The notes: generated from the sequence alone by a model not told the origin. A DNA stretch of 64,000 nt from Pantoea sp. Ap-967 (GCF_011752565.1 NZ_VWXK01000003.1:124001-188000), one strand, 5' to 3'; shown: positions 48,961 to 59,163, numbered from the stretch's first letter. Numbers and translations are program-made.

Positions 48961-49701
48961 ATGCTCTCTATCCTGCGCCCCCTGTTGCTACTGGGAGGTG
49001 GCGTGTTGGCGTTGGCCAGCACCCTGAACAGCGCCAGCGCCGCACTCACCATCAGCACCACGCGCATTGTCTACGACGGTGGGCAACGCAGCGCCTCGGT
49101 ACTGATCGCCAACCCTGGCAAGCAAACCTTCGCCGCCCAGGCCTGGGTGAATACACAAACGGACGACACGGTCACCCCGGTACCGTTCCTGACCACGCCC
49201 AACCTGTTTCGCCTGGCACCCAACGGCGAGCAGACGGTAAAGCTCAGCCATTTGCCCAACGACCTGCCACAAGACCGCGAGTCGCTGTTTTTCTTCAACC
49301 TGCAGGAAATTCCCCAGGCCTCGGGCGAGGCGCGCAATGCCTTGAACATTGCCATCCGCACGCGCATCAAGCTGTTCTACCGGCCCGCCGCCGTGCAGGG
49401 CAACCCCGAGCGGCGCCTCAAAGACCTGCACATTACCACCCGCCTGCAAGGCGGCCAGCGGGAAGTGGTCGTCAAGAACCCCACCCCGTACTTCTACACC
49501 CTGAACCGCCTGGAACTCGTCAGCGGCACCACCCGGCACCCCCTGCCCGTGGCCGACATGCTCGCCCCCCTGGCCGAGCGCAGCTACCCGTTACCAGCGG
49601 CGCTGGCTGACGCCAACGACCTGCACGCCGTGATCACCACCATCAACGACTACGGCGGCACCACCAAGCCCTTGACCTTGCCCGTGCACACCCCGTTCTG
49701 A
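48961..49701 (+). CDS. Periplasmic fimbrial chaperone (PapD type)
   Basis: A 246-residue PapD-like chaperone. Signal peptide of about 27 residues (ending SASA), first Ig domain with IVYDGGQRSASVLIANPG and the FRLAPNGEQTVKLSH strand, the conserved RESLFFFNLQEIP segment and the IRTRIKLFYRP strand, then the second Ig domain. Both domains look intact, so the chaperone may still be functional even though the usher is not. Confidence 0.92.
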   Translation: MLSILRPLLLLGGGVLALASTLNSASAALTISTTRIVYDGGQRSASVLIANPGKQTFAAQAWVNTQTDDTVTPVPFLTTPNLFRLAPNGEQTVKLSHLPNDLPQDRESLFFFNLQEIPQASGEARNALNIAIRTRIKLFYRPAAVQGNPERRLKDLHITTRLQGGQREVVVKNPTPYFYTLNRLELVSGTTRHPLPVADMLAPLAERSYPLPAALADANDLHAVITTINDYGGTTKPLTLPVHTPF

Positions 49702-49728
49702 CCTGGCGGCAACACCCAAGGAGCGTCC

Positions 49729-51284
49729 ATGACCTTCATGCCCCACCTGCGTGGGCCTATTCGCCTGCGCGGCAGCCAGCTGCTCACCCTGTGCATTGCC
49801 TTGAGCCCGCTGCTGGCCCAAGGTAATGCCGTGCCGGGGGAGTTTCGCGCCGGTTTCCTGCGCCAACACCCCGATGATGCCCCCAACAGCGGCGCCCTGG
49901 CCCTGCAGGCCCTGGCCAACGAGCGGGTCCTGGGCCCCGGGCTGCTGCTCGTCGACCTCACGGTGAACCTTGAGCCGGTGGGCCCACGCGAGCTCAGGTT
50001 CGACCTCGATGCCACCGGCACGCACCTGCAGCCCTGCCTCTCGCCCGGCCTGCTGGCCGAGCTGGGCCTGCGCACCGAGGCCCTGGCCGACCCGACCCTG
50101 CTGGCCCAGCAGTGCCTGAACCTGGCCGAAGTGGTGCCTGGGGCGCGGGTCGACTTCGACAGCCAGCGCCTGCGCCTGGCCATTTCCATTCCGCAAATCG
50201 CCATGCGCCGCGAAGTGGCAGGCCAGGTGGACCCGGCCCGTTGGGATGCCGGCATCAACGCCGCCTTCGTCAACTACCAGGCGTCCACCCTGCAAGGCAG
50301 CAGCCGCGGCCGGGGGCGCTTCGACAGCCATGACCTGTACCTGACCAGTGGCATCAACCTCAGCGGCTGGCGCCTGCGCAGCAGCCAGGCGTGGCGCCAG
50401 GACGCCCAGGGCGAGCGCAGCTGGACCCGCGCCTACACCTACGCGCAAACCGACCTGCCAGGCACCTGGGGCACCCTGACCCTGGGCGAAACCGCCACTG
50501 ACAGCGACCTGTTTCGCGGCGTCCCGGTCACCGGGCTGCGCTTGGCCACTGACCCCGAGATGCTGCCCGACGCCCTGCGCAGCTACGCCCCGACCATTCG
50601 CGGTGTGGCGCAAACCCGCGCCAAGCTGGAAATCTGGCAGAACGGCTACCCCCTCTACTCCACCTACGTCAGCCCCGGCCCCTATGCCATCGACGACCTC
50701 GGCGTCGCCGGCTCAGGCGAGCTGGAAGTGGTCTTGACCGAGGCCGACGGCCAGGTGCGCCGCTACCTGCAGCCCTACACCGCACTGGGCAACCTGCTGC
50801 GCCCTGGCATAGCCCGCTACAGCTTCACCGCCGGGCACTACAACACAGCCGGTGACGCACGCAGCCCGGCCCTGTGGCAGCTCACCGCCGCGCGGGGCAC
50901 ACCGTGGAACACCACCCTGATCGGCGGGCTGATGGCAAGCCAGGGCTACCATGCGCAGGCCGTTGGCCTGGCACGCGACCTGGGCGCGCTGGGTGCGCTG
51001 GCATTCGACATCACCCATGCCAGCGCCGACCTGGGCCAGGCCCTGGGCGGAGAGATACAGGGCATGAGTTACGCCCTGCGCTACAGCAAGGCGTTCGAGC
51101 ACGGCACCAACCTGCGTTTCGCCGGTTACCGCTACTCCACCGAAAACTACCGCGACTTCGATGAGTGGGTACGGCAAACCAGCTACGACGGGCGTTTCCG
51201 GGGTAGCCGGCGCAGCCGCCTGGAGGCGTCGGCCTACCAGCGCCTGGGCAGCAACAGCTCGCTGAACCTGAACTTCTCGCAACA
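49729..51284 (+). pseudogene. Fimbrial outer-membrane usher, truncated
   Basis: Signal peptide (about 1-33), the N-terminal domain that binds chaperone-subunit complexes, the first part of the barrel and the plug region (LEIWQNGYPLYSTYVSPGPYAIDDL; GSGELEVVLTEADGQ) are all recognisable and uninterrupted for about 518 codons. Family members run to about 800-850 residues. Homology stops after NLNFSQQD, where YWG would be expected, and the DNA switches to the antisense of an RHS gene. The frame stays open to 52050, giving a false 773-residue protein. It cannot form a full barrel. Confidence 0.88.
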
Positions 51285-52520
51285 GGATTTGCAGGCTGCT
51301 ACGGTAGCTCATGGTGTAGGGCTTTTCCTCGCCCAGGTCACGGGTTTCGGTCTTTACTTCGCCGGTACTGAAATACGTGCGGTTGACCTTCTGCCCCTGC
51401 ACCTCGAAATCCACCAGCCAGGCTTTTTTCGGGTCGAAGCCGTAGGTGGCGGTGCCGATGTCGGCCACGCCCTGGCCATCGGCAGCACCAGCCAGGTAGC
51501 GCTTGATCGGCTCTTCGCTGAGTACCGGGTTGTACTCGTAGTGGATCAGGTCGAAGGTTTGCAGGTCCTGCTTGTATTTGTACACCCGGGCCGGCTTGGT
51601 TTGCCCCGGGTCGTACTCGTACTTCTGCAAGCGCCCCCCGGTCGTTGCGGTTTCCAGCCGCCCCAGGCCATCGAAGGTCTGCGTGCCGAGCAGGATATCC
51701 TTGGCGGCAGGGACCTTGATCAAGGTGGGCAAGTCCTGCTCGCTGTGCAGGGCATATTCGCGTACGACCTTGTTCTTGTCGCCCAGGGTATGGGTCACCT
51801 GGCGCCCAAACACGTCGTAGAGGTGTTCCTCGACCCGCAGCGTTTTACTGTCGATTCCAACCGTTTCCTTGGCGGCACGCCCCAGGCCGTCGTAGGCATT
51901 GAGCGCACGGCTAACAAGCGTACCCTTGGCGTCCAGGCGCTCGACCTTCACCGGGTTGTTCGCCGCATCGTACCAGGTGATGGTCTTGCCCGTTGTTGCC
52001 TTGGAAGTGGCGATGCGCCAGGCCGTGGTGACCTTGCCCTGGTGCTGTGAATCGTTCACGTAAGTCGTTTCAGTGAACTGGGTAACGCCATCGGGGCCGG
52101 TTTGCGCCTGTTGCTCGCCCCAGTCGTCGTATTCGAACGTGGTGGCCAGCTTCAGGGGTTTGCCATTGAGCCAATCAACCTGGGTTTCGCTCACCAATTG
52201 CCCCAGGGCATCGTACTGGGCTTCGTAGGTATCGTGCAGGGTGTCGGCGCCCTGCCCGAGCAGGTTGTCGATGTCCAGGCGTTGTTCCTTGATGGGCCGG
52301 TTCAGCCCGTCCACCAGCGTCAACGTTTGCACGTCCTTCACATCGAAGGCGGTCTGGCTGGCCTGGTCGCCTGGTTTGGCGCACAGCACGTAGGCATACC
52401 GGCGGCTGGCCTCGAACGAGGTTCCCGGGGCAACCATTTCCCGCGTGGTGCGGCGCAGGGGGTCGTACTCGTAACGAATTTCCACGTCGTTGTCGTCACG
52501 GGTGAGCAGCGGCAGGTCGT
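51285..52520 (-). pseudogene. Internal fragment of an RHS-repeat gene
   Basis: Read on the minus strand, about 410 codons encode RHS/YD-repeat sequence: RYEYDPLRRTTREMVAPGTS, YDALGQLVSETQVDW, FEYDDWGEQQAQTGPDGVTQF, YDGLGRAAKETVG, TFDGLGRLETATTGG. There is no start, signal or C-terminal toxin. Complete RHS proteins exceed 1000 residues and form the shell that carries a toxin. The fragment is bounded on both sides by parts of other genes. Limits are set to within about 15 bp by loss of homology. Confidence 0.85.
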
Positions 52521-54058
52521 GCAGCAGCGGTGTCGCCAGTGGCACTGTCGAGATCCGCAACGGCAGCACCCTGAGCGCTGGCAATGGCAGGCTGGTGTCG
52601 GTGGCCAGCGATGGCGATGCCAGCATCCGGGTAGACAACAGCCACTTGCAGGGCGACATCATCGTCGACCAGGGCGGGCGCGCCGATGTCACCCTGGACA
52701 ACGGCGCCACCCTGCAAGGCCGGCTGGAAAACAGCGAACGCCTGACCGTGGGCAACCAGGCAGAATGGACCATGGTCGGTGACAGCCAGCTCAATACCCT
52801 GGCCATGAACGGCGGCGCGGTGAAGCTCAGCGCCACCCCTGGCACGTTCAACACCCTGACCGTCAACAACCTCGAAGGCGCCGGCACCTTCAAGATGGGC
52901 GTGGACTTTGCCACCGGGCAAACCGACCACCTCGACGTCACTGGCACCGCCACCGGCAACCATCAACTGCTGGTCAGCAGCAGCGGCACCGACCCACAAG
53001 CTGAAAGCAGCCTGCACCTGGTGCATACCGCTGCCGGCGACGCTACCTTCGGCCTGCTGGGCGGCCCGGTGGACCTGGGCGCGTTTTCCTACAACCTGGT
53101 TCAACAAGGCAACGACTGGTACCTGGACACCACCACCCGCACCGTAAGCCCCGGCACGCAAACGCTGATCGGCCTGTTCAACAGCGCCCCCACCGTGTGG
53201 TACGGCGAGCTGAACACCCTGCGCAGCCGCATGGGCGAAGTGCGCAACGACACCGGCAAGGCCGGCGCCTGGGTGCGCAGCTACGGCAACAAGTTCAACG
53301 TCTCGTCGGCGGCCGGTACCGGTTACCAGCAAACCCAGCAAGGTATGTCGTTCGGCGTGGATACACCGCTGCCGGTGGGTGATGGCAACTGGCTGGCCGG
53401 GGTCACCGGCGGTTACAGCAAGTCTGACCTGAGCATGGCCCGCGGCGCCTCCGGTAATGTCGACAGCTACCACGTTGGTGCCTACGCCACCTGGCTGCAG
53501 CCGCAAACCGGCTACTACGTGGACATCGTCGGCAAGCTCAACCGTTACCAGAACGAAGCCAACGTGCAACTGAGCGACGGCCAGCGCACCAAAGGCAGCT
53601 ATGACAACAGCGGCGCAGGCGTGTCGGTGGAAGCAGGCCGGCACTTCAAGCTGGCCGACGGTTACTTCGTCGAACCCTTCGCGCAAGTGGCCGGCATGGT
53701 CGTGCAAGGCAAGGACGTGACCCTGGACAACGGCATGCGCGCCCACGGCGACCCGGCCCGTTCGCTGCAGGCCAAAGTCGGGGCTACCGCCGGGCGCACC
53801 CTGGACTTCGGCAACGGGCGTAGCGTGCAGCCTTACCTGAAGGTGGCGGCGGTGCACGAGTTCGCCAACGACAACGACATCAAGGTGAACGGCAATCGCT
53901 TTGCCAACGACCTGTCCGGCTCGCGTGCCGAACTGGGCGCAGGCGTTTCGGTGGCCTGGGCCGAACGTTGGCAGGTGCATGCCGACGTCGATTACAGCAA
54001 CGGCGACAAGATCGAGCAGCCATGGGGGGTGAGCCTCGGCGTGCGCTACAGCTGGTGA
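52521..54058 (+). pseudogene. Autotransporter, 5'-truncated (passenger end plus barrel)
   Basis: About 510 codons. The first 200 encode pertactin-like beta-helix rungs (SGTVEIRNGSTLSAGNGRLV, NGATLQGRLENSERLTVG). The last 270 encode a type Va beta-barrel ending in RYSW, with the C-terminal aromatic needed for membrane insertion. The front of the gene (signal peptide and most of the passenger) is missing; the first in-frame start is a TTG at 52490 inside RHS sequence with no ribosome site. The barrel itself shows no frameshift, so the truncation is probably recent. Confidence 0.85.
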
Positions 54059-54070
54059 TTCAACGCAACG

Positions 54071-54131
54071 GGCTCCCGTGCCTGGTGCCAGTAGGCCTTC
54101 GCCTGCAAGGCATCAGGCCCGGGAGCCTGTT
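54071..54131 (+). terminator. Possible terminator after the autotransporter remnant
   Basis: GGCTCCCG and CGGGAGCC pair across a long loop (54079-54119) and are followed by TGTTTTA. The second arm and tail lie just ahead of the next gene's ribosome site. Confidence 0.4.
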
Positions 54132-54148
54132 TTATCCTGGAGAGCGAC

Positions 54149-55636
54149 ATGAGCACATCGAAGCCGCGGCAACCTGAACACCCACAGGCCAATGTATCGG
54201 CCAGCTTTGCGTTATCCCCTCCCAACGTGATCGGGCTGCTACCGGATATCCCCGACGGCCAACCCCACTTGCTGCCCACGCCCGCCACGGCGTTGCCGCT
54301 GCGGGTCGAGTTCCAGATGTGGTCGAACAGTTTCCCCGAGCCCGGTGCCCCTGACACCCTCACGCTCTACCTCTCCAACAAACTTGTCGATAGCAAAAGC
54401 TGGGAAGCACCCGTCCAGCCGGAGGATCTGTTCATCAATGTACCGCCCAAGTCGCTCACCGATGGCGAGCACGAACTGACCTACAAGGTTGTGCTCTCAT
54501 CGGGCAACGAAGAAACCTCCGCGCCTTACATCATGACGATCGACAAGATTCCGCCCGCCCTCCCTTTCAAGAACAGCATTGAATTTCCCAAGGAAGTGGG
54601 GCAAACCGGGGTAACCGACAAGTACCTCAAAGCCCACGGCGACCGGCTGATGGGTACCTTCCCGCCCTACCAGGGCGCAACCCCCGGCGACGAGCTGGTC
54701 ACCTACTGGAGCGTTGCCCCTGGTGCGCTGGATAATGAAGAAGTCGAACGCAGGATGCTGAGTAAGGCCGAGCTCAGTGCCGACATTGTCGTGACCTTTT
54801 CCGGCGCGGCCATCAGGGCCGCTGGTGACGGCCTGCGGTTTGCGTCTTACCGAATATTCGACCGTGCGCAGAATGCCGCGCAAACCTCAACCGCGAAAAA
54901 CCTCATGGTCGAGGCCCAGCCCGTCGCCCGGCTGCTGAAGGCTCCTACCCTGAAGGAAGCCATCGGTGGGCTTACCGGCAGCACCTTGCAACCGACCGCT
55001 GCCGCAGCCGGTGCAACGTTGGTCGTCCCTGCTGATGTGGAAATCGAAGACGATGAGACGGTCACCGTGTTCTGGAACACACCTGGCGAACCGGGCGCCT
55101 ATTCGTCCAGCCAGCCCCTGCAGGCCGGCGGCAGGGAATACCGCATACCTGCTGCCAACGTTGCCCTGAGCTCAGGCCATACCTTCCCGTTGTTCTATAC
55201 ACTCACCGGCCCAGAGGAGGAGTTGACCTCCGACCCGCATACGCTCAGGGTACTCACGGTTTCCAACCTGCCCACGCCCAGTTGCGACAAAATCACCGGC
55301 AGCTACCTGAGCATCGGCCATGTGGGTAGCGAGGGCGCGGCAGTTTCACTGCCCGCCCAGGCAAGCGATCCGGCCTGGCCGCTTATCGCCACCACCCAAC
55401 ACACCAAGATGAGCCTGTGGGGGGGCAATGCAGACGACGGCGAAAACCTGCGCATTGATTTCCCACCACAGCCGGTCAAGAACGCCACCGGAACGGTGGA
55501 CATCGGCATGATTACCCAAGCGGACTTGCGCAAATTCGCCATCGATCATGACCTGGATATCGAAGTGTTCGTCACCTTCGATGGCCAGAAAACCTGGCAG
55601 CCGTTCAAGGTATTGAGGCCGTTGCTGGTAGCCTGA
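54149..55636 (+). CDS. Uncharacterised protein with Ig-like repeats (495 aa)
   Basis: I do not recognise a named family. The 495-residue protein lacks a signal peptide or membrane helix. It looks like three or four beta-sandwich repeats: residues about 40-130 end in SAPYIMTIDKIPP, and similar strands recur with TVFWNTPGEPGAYSSSQPL (about 305-325) and RVLTVSNLPTP. GGAG lies 6 nt before the ATG. It converges with the 809-residue gene across a shared terminator. Similar Ig-like proteins occur beside RHS genes in pseudomonads as I recall, which fits the RHS fragment nearby, but no role is known. Confidence 0.75.
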   Translation: MSTSKPRQPEHPQANVSASFALSPPNVIGLLPDIPDGQPHLLPTPATALPLRVEFQMWSNSFPEPGAPDTLTLYLSNKLVDSKSWEAPVQPEDLFINVPPKSLTDGEHELTYKVVLSSGNEETSAPYIMTIDKIPPALPFKNSIEFPKEVGQTGVTDKYLKAHGDRLMGTFPPYQGATPGDELVTYWSVAPGALDNEEVERRMLSKAELSADIVVTFSGAAIRAAGDGLRFASYRIFDRAQNAAQTSTAKNLMVEAQPVARLLKAPTLKEAIGGLTGSTLQPTAAAAGATLVVPADVEIEDDETVTVFWNTPGEPGAYSSSQPLQAGGREYRIPAANVALSSGHTFPLFYTLTGPEEELTSDPHTLRVLTVSNLPTPSCDKITGSYLSIGHVGSEGAAVSLPAQASDPAWPLIATTQHTKMSLWGGNADDGENLRIDFPPQPVKNATGTVDIGMITQADLRKFAIDHDLDIEVFVTFDGQKTWQPFKVLRPLLVA

Positions 55637-55644
55637 CGCCTGAA

Positions 55645-55684
55645 ACGACAAGGCCGCGGGCATCACTGCCCGCGGCCTTGTCGT
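55645..55684. terminator. Bidirectional terminator hairpin
   Basis: An 18-bp perfect stem ACGACAAGGCCGCGGGCA / TGCCCGCGGCCTTGTCGT with a 4-nt loop between the two convergent uncharacterised genes. T runs are short. Confidence 0.75.
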
Positions 55685-55695
55685 TGCCCTGCGCT

Positions 55696-58125
55696 TCAGT
55701 TCAGGGCGCGAATTTCCCGTAGTTGGCCCCCCGGCAGCATCTCCACCGTACCTGGCAATGCACGGTCCGCTTCTGCCAAGGGCAGTGGCAGGATGATGTA
55801 GCTCATGAGCACACCGATAGAGCCTGTATCCCAGGCCGCCTGCACGACCACGAAGCGGTCCAAGGCCGATTTGTCGGCTTGGTACAGGCCGGTATCAGGG
55901 TCAACCTTGCCAGCGCCCGCCAGGATGGACCACTGTGACGGTTTCTCCATTTGCTTGTGCTTGCTGACAAGCTGCACTGAACCCGCGTCCAGGTTCATTT
56001 CACTGACCTCCACTACCAACCCAGTTTCACTGACAGTGTTGATGATGTAGCTGGTCACCGAGGTTCCCCCGTGGGTGACGGTAATTTCGTCCAGCACCTG
56101 ATCGGGTATGTTGGCTTGATCTTCGAATTCATCGGGTCGCCTAGGCGTATAGGTTACGTTCTCGCCCTGGTTGGCGCTGAGTGTACCCTGGGTACCGGTT
56201 TGCTTGATGGCCCAGGTATAGTCGCCGCTGCCAACCCCGCCTGCCTTGAGCACTACGAGAGCCGCCGTTTTGGTGGCCTGCACCAGGGGGTTGATATTCA
56301 CCGCCACCCTGAGAATGGTCACCATGGCGACACTGTAGAACGTATCCTCAGCGTTGGTGACAACGACACGCACGCGGGTGAAGTTGCCTTCGAAGGTAGC
56401 AGGGGCTTTGTACAGGCCGGTTTTACTGTCGATGGTACCCGCCGCGTTACCCCCGCCAACGGCCTCCACGCTCCAAACCGGGTTCGTGCCACCACCCAGC
56501 TGGAACTGGAATTCGCTGCCCGCCAGCATCAGATGCTCGACCGGGCTGATCTCCGCCCCGAGTTGCCGAGGTGCGAGATTACCGAAGGTTGCGTAGTCGC
56601 GGTTAAAACCTGCCTGCTTCAAAGCGACAACTTGGTTAAAGAGCACATTGAAACTCATCCACGTGAAAGGGTGAGGTTCAAAACTCTCGAACGCAGCGTC
56701 AAGGGTTTTAAACAAACCACCTGCACAGGCCGGCTCGTACACACCCCAATCGGGAGAGTCTTTAGACCTGGTAGCGAATTTAATGGATTCGAGAATTTCA
56801 CTTTGAATGTCATGTGCTATCTCGGACGACGGTTGACTAGCGGCTTCGGCTTGAGGGCCCTTGGGGTCATGCGAATTATATCCCAGCGTAATTTTCAGGT
56901 CATTTAATTCCGCTGGAAACGCTAGAACACCATAAGTGCTCGAAACAGTGTATTTTTTGGTGAGTAAACAGCTGAATGTATTGCGCCGTTCCGGAACATA
57001 GTTGTCGTGATATTTATCGCCCCCCGGAATGAGCGGATTACCCTGAGCATCATAAGAGTTCAAAAAATGGAATTGTGGAGAGCCGACACAATCTGCCGTC
57101 AACAACATACTGGGTTGAGCAGACTCAGACTCTACGTATTCCAATTTGATGGAACGACTTTCGAATACGTAACTAAAATGCTCTATCGCCATACGCACAG
57201 TCTGGCCATGCCGCTGCAGAGGAAAATCGAAACCCACGTCAGGTCCAGGGGCGGCACCGGACTGAAGGTATGCAGTTCCAGGCAAACCCTGAGCATCGAT
57301 GTCAAAGACCCAGTAAAAATTAGGTGAGACAAGTGCCCTCGTCATCCAGGGCAGAAAAACGCGTTTACCCTGATACAAAACAACCGCAGAAGTTTGGTCA
57401 TCGAGAAGCCAAGGAAACGCCTCAGGGAAAGTCGGCGCACCACTATTGTGCATTTTAACGAACATCAACACTGCACCATTTTCATCACCCTGAACCTTTC
57501 CTTGCGTACGCGCATAAAACGATTCGGGCTGCATGAACGAGTTAGCGGTATTCTCCGGCAATGCACCTAAGGTGTAACGCCGCTGTTCATCGGCAAGGCC
57601 CTCAAAATAGATTTTGAACAGGTTGCCGACCCGTATTTGTTCCTCCTTGTCATCAACATGCATTAGACGAAAGTCACTACTATGGCGTAAGTCCATGATG
57701 AGTTCGCCGCCTTGGGCGACATGGATCGGAGTATCTGGCAGCTTAACATCCAACAACAGCTCTGGCCCCTGCACGGGGCTGAGGTACTCAATCTTGCGGG
57801 CGTACCAATTACCATTGACCAGCTTTTGCGTCACGATATTGCCGCCCACCACACTCATACGCAAACGGCCGCGGGAATCGGTGATTTCAGCGTTCTCGAA
57901 TGAGAGCCGTGGTTTATCTAACAGTATACTTTCAAGGCGAGTGCGCTCTTCCGTGCCCTCTGTGGTGAAGCTCACCGGGTTAAGGTAGCTGTTGGAGTTG
58001 TACCGGGTGATATAACTCTGCAACAATAACTTGTTGACCATTTTGCGGTCGAAGACAGCGATCGAACCCCAACCATTGAGCCGGTCTTTTTCGCCTAGCC
58101 ACTGCATTACTTGTTCGTAGTTCAT
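55696..58125 (-). CDS. Uncharacterised 809-residue protein with C-terminal Ig-like repeats
   Basis: No named family recognised. Residues 1-510 are a unique region (MNYEQVMQWLGEKDRLNGWG, with LLLQSYITRYNS and later GDKYHDNYVPERRNTFSCLL). Residues about 525-785 hold three bacterial Ig-like repeats, two of them with the turn D-x-x-TGLY (GTIDSKTGLYKAP, GKVDPDTGLYQAD). No signal peptide or membrane helix, so secretion would need a special route. ATG 58125 has GAGGG about 8 nt upstream; open frame before it is REP sequence. The 5' half is AT-rich: hand counts for 56881-56940, 56941-57000 and 57121-57180 are 43, 42 and 37% GC, which suggests transfer. Confidence 0.8.
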   Translation of the reverse strand: MNYEQVMQWLGEKDRLNGWGSIAVFDRKMVNKLLLQSYITRYNSNSYLNPVSFTTEGTEERTRLESILLDKPRLSFENAEITDSRGRLRMSVVGGNIVTQKLVNGNWYARKIEYLSPVQGPELLLDVKLPDTPIHVAQGGELIMDLRHSSDFRLMHVDDKEEQIRVGNLFKIYFEGLADEQRRYTLGALPENTANSFMQPESFYARTQGKVQGDENGAVLMFVKMHNSGAPTFPEAFPWLLDDQTSAVVLYQGKRVFLPWMTRALVSPNFYWVFDIDAQGLPGTAYLQSGAAPGPDVGFDFPLQRHGQTVRMAIEHFSYVFESRSIKLEYVESESAQPSMLLTADCVGSPQFHFLNSYDAQGNPLIPGGDKYHDNYVPERRNTFSCLLTKKYTVSSTYGVLAFPAELNDLKITLGYNSHDPKGPQAEAASQPSSEIAHDIQSEILESIKFATRSKDSPDWGVYEPACAGGLFKTLDAAFESFEPHPFTWMSFNVLFNQVVALKQAGFNRDYATFGNLAPRQLGAEISPVEHLMLAGSEFQFQLGGGTNPVWSVEAVGGGNAAGTIDSKTGLYKAPATFEGNFTRVRVVVTNAEDTFYSVAMVTILRVAVNINPLVQATKTAALVVLKAGGVGSGDYTWAIKQTGTQGTLSANQGENVTYTPRRPDEFEDQANIPDQVLDEITVTHGGTSVTSYIINTVSETGLVVEVSEMNLDAGSVQLVSKHKQMEKPSQWSILAGAGKVDPDTGLYQADKSALDRFVVVQAAWDTGSIGVLMSYIILPLPLAEADRALPGTVEMLPGGQLREIRALN

Positions 58126-58305
58126 GTATACGCCCTCGCCGGGTTGTGTGTCCAGGCCGCCTAGGCTGCCCGCCTCGTCAAGGTATATAAGGAATGCCTG
58201 GCGCCGAAAACTGGCAGAATTACCAGGTAGGCGGGGGTGGTGCTTGGCCGGCCCTGGCTGGAAATCCCCCACAGGAAACATCGCCCGCAAGCGCGCCGCC
58301 ACCCT

Positions 58306-58463
58306 CTGTAGGAGCGGGCTTGCCCCGCGAACACCGGCGCAGCCGGTGCCATCCACCGCATCGCCTGCTTCGCGGGCAAGCCCGCTCCCACAGGGAATTG
58401 CGGCCTGCCTCTTACAGGGGATTGCGTTCTGATGTAGGAGCAGGCTTGCCTGCGATAGGGCCG
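58306..58463. repeat. Cluster of three REP palindromes
   Basis: Copies near 58306-58335, 58371-58395 and 58434-58460, of both the GTAGGAG and the GGGAGCGGGC subtypes; the third (GTAGGAGCAGGCTTGCCTGC) is a diverged copy. They fill the gap between the 809-residue gene and the tRNA operon terminator. Confidence 0.8.
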
Positions 58464-58508
58464 CCAAGGAAGGGAAACAATCAGAAAACCATAAACTTCA
58501 GGAACGAA

Positions 58509-58528
58509 AAAAGGCCCCGAAGGGCCTT
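58509..58528 (-). terminator. Terminator of the Gly/Glu tRNA operon
   Basis: Minus strand: AAGGCCC / GGGCCTT stem with a TTCG-type loop, followed by a run of six T. Confidence 0.85.
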
Positions 58529-58565
58529 GATTCTAGCCTTGCGAAATACTTCGCAAAGGCCTGAT

Positions 58566-58641
<76 letters not shown>

Positions 58642-58688
58642 ATATTTGAAGCTACCGTACCGCACTTAGACGCCACAGTTTAGAAAAC

Positions 58689-58764
<76 letters not shown>

Positions 58765-58767
58765 AAA

Positions 58768-58843
58768 TGGCGTCCCCTAGGGGACTCGAACCCCTGTTAC
58801 CGCCGTGAAAGGGCGGTGTCCTAGGCCACTAGACGAAGGGGAC
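58768..58843 (-). tRNA. tRNA-Glu(TTC), copy 4
   Basis: Same sequence as the three Glu genes at 4567-5134, although 54 kb away; identity is presumably kept by gene conversion. Confidence 0.97.
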
Positions 58844-58933
58844 ACACAACACTTTTCAGTGCACCAGAACCTGAACCTCACGGTTCAACCTGGATTTTCT
58901 TTTCCTGCCTCGCCGAAGCGCTGCCGGAGAAAC

Positions 58934-59009
<76 letters not shown>

Positions 59010-59013
59010 AATT

Positions 59014-59089
59014 TGGCGTCCCCTAGGGGACTCGAACCCCTGTTACCGCCGTGAAAGGGCGGTGTCCTAGGCCACTAGACGAAGGGGAC
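59014..59089 (-). tRNA. tRNA-Glu(TTC), copy 5
   Basis: First gene of the operon, same sequence as the other Glu copies. Four nt separate it from tRNA-Gly copy 3. Confidence 0.97.
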
Positions 59090-59163
59090 ACGCTGCTAGC
59101 ATTGCTGCTTGCTTTCACTCCCTGCCGCGTTTCGCTGTGTGCTTTACGCTGCAAGTGGCGCGC

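Noticed and set aside
52490..54058. Complete autotransporter gene
   Set aside because: It starts at a TTG inside RHS sequence, without signal peptide or ribosome site, so it was called a truncated remnant.
58126..58467. N-terminal extension of the 809-residue protein (to 923 residues)
   Set aside because: The added part translates REP elements; ATG 58125 has a ribosome site.
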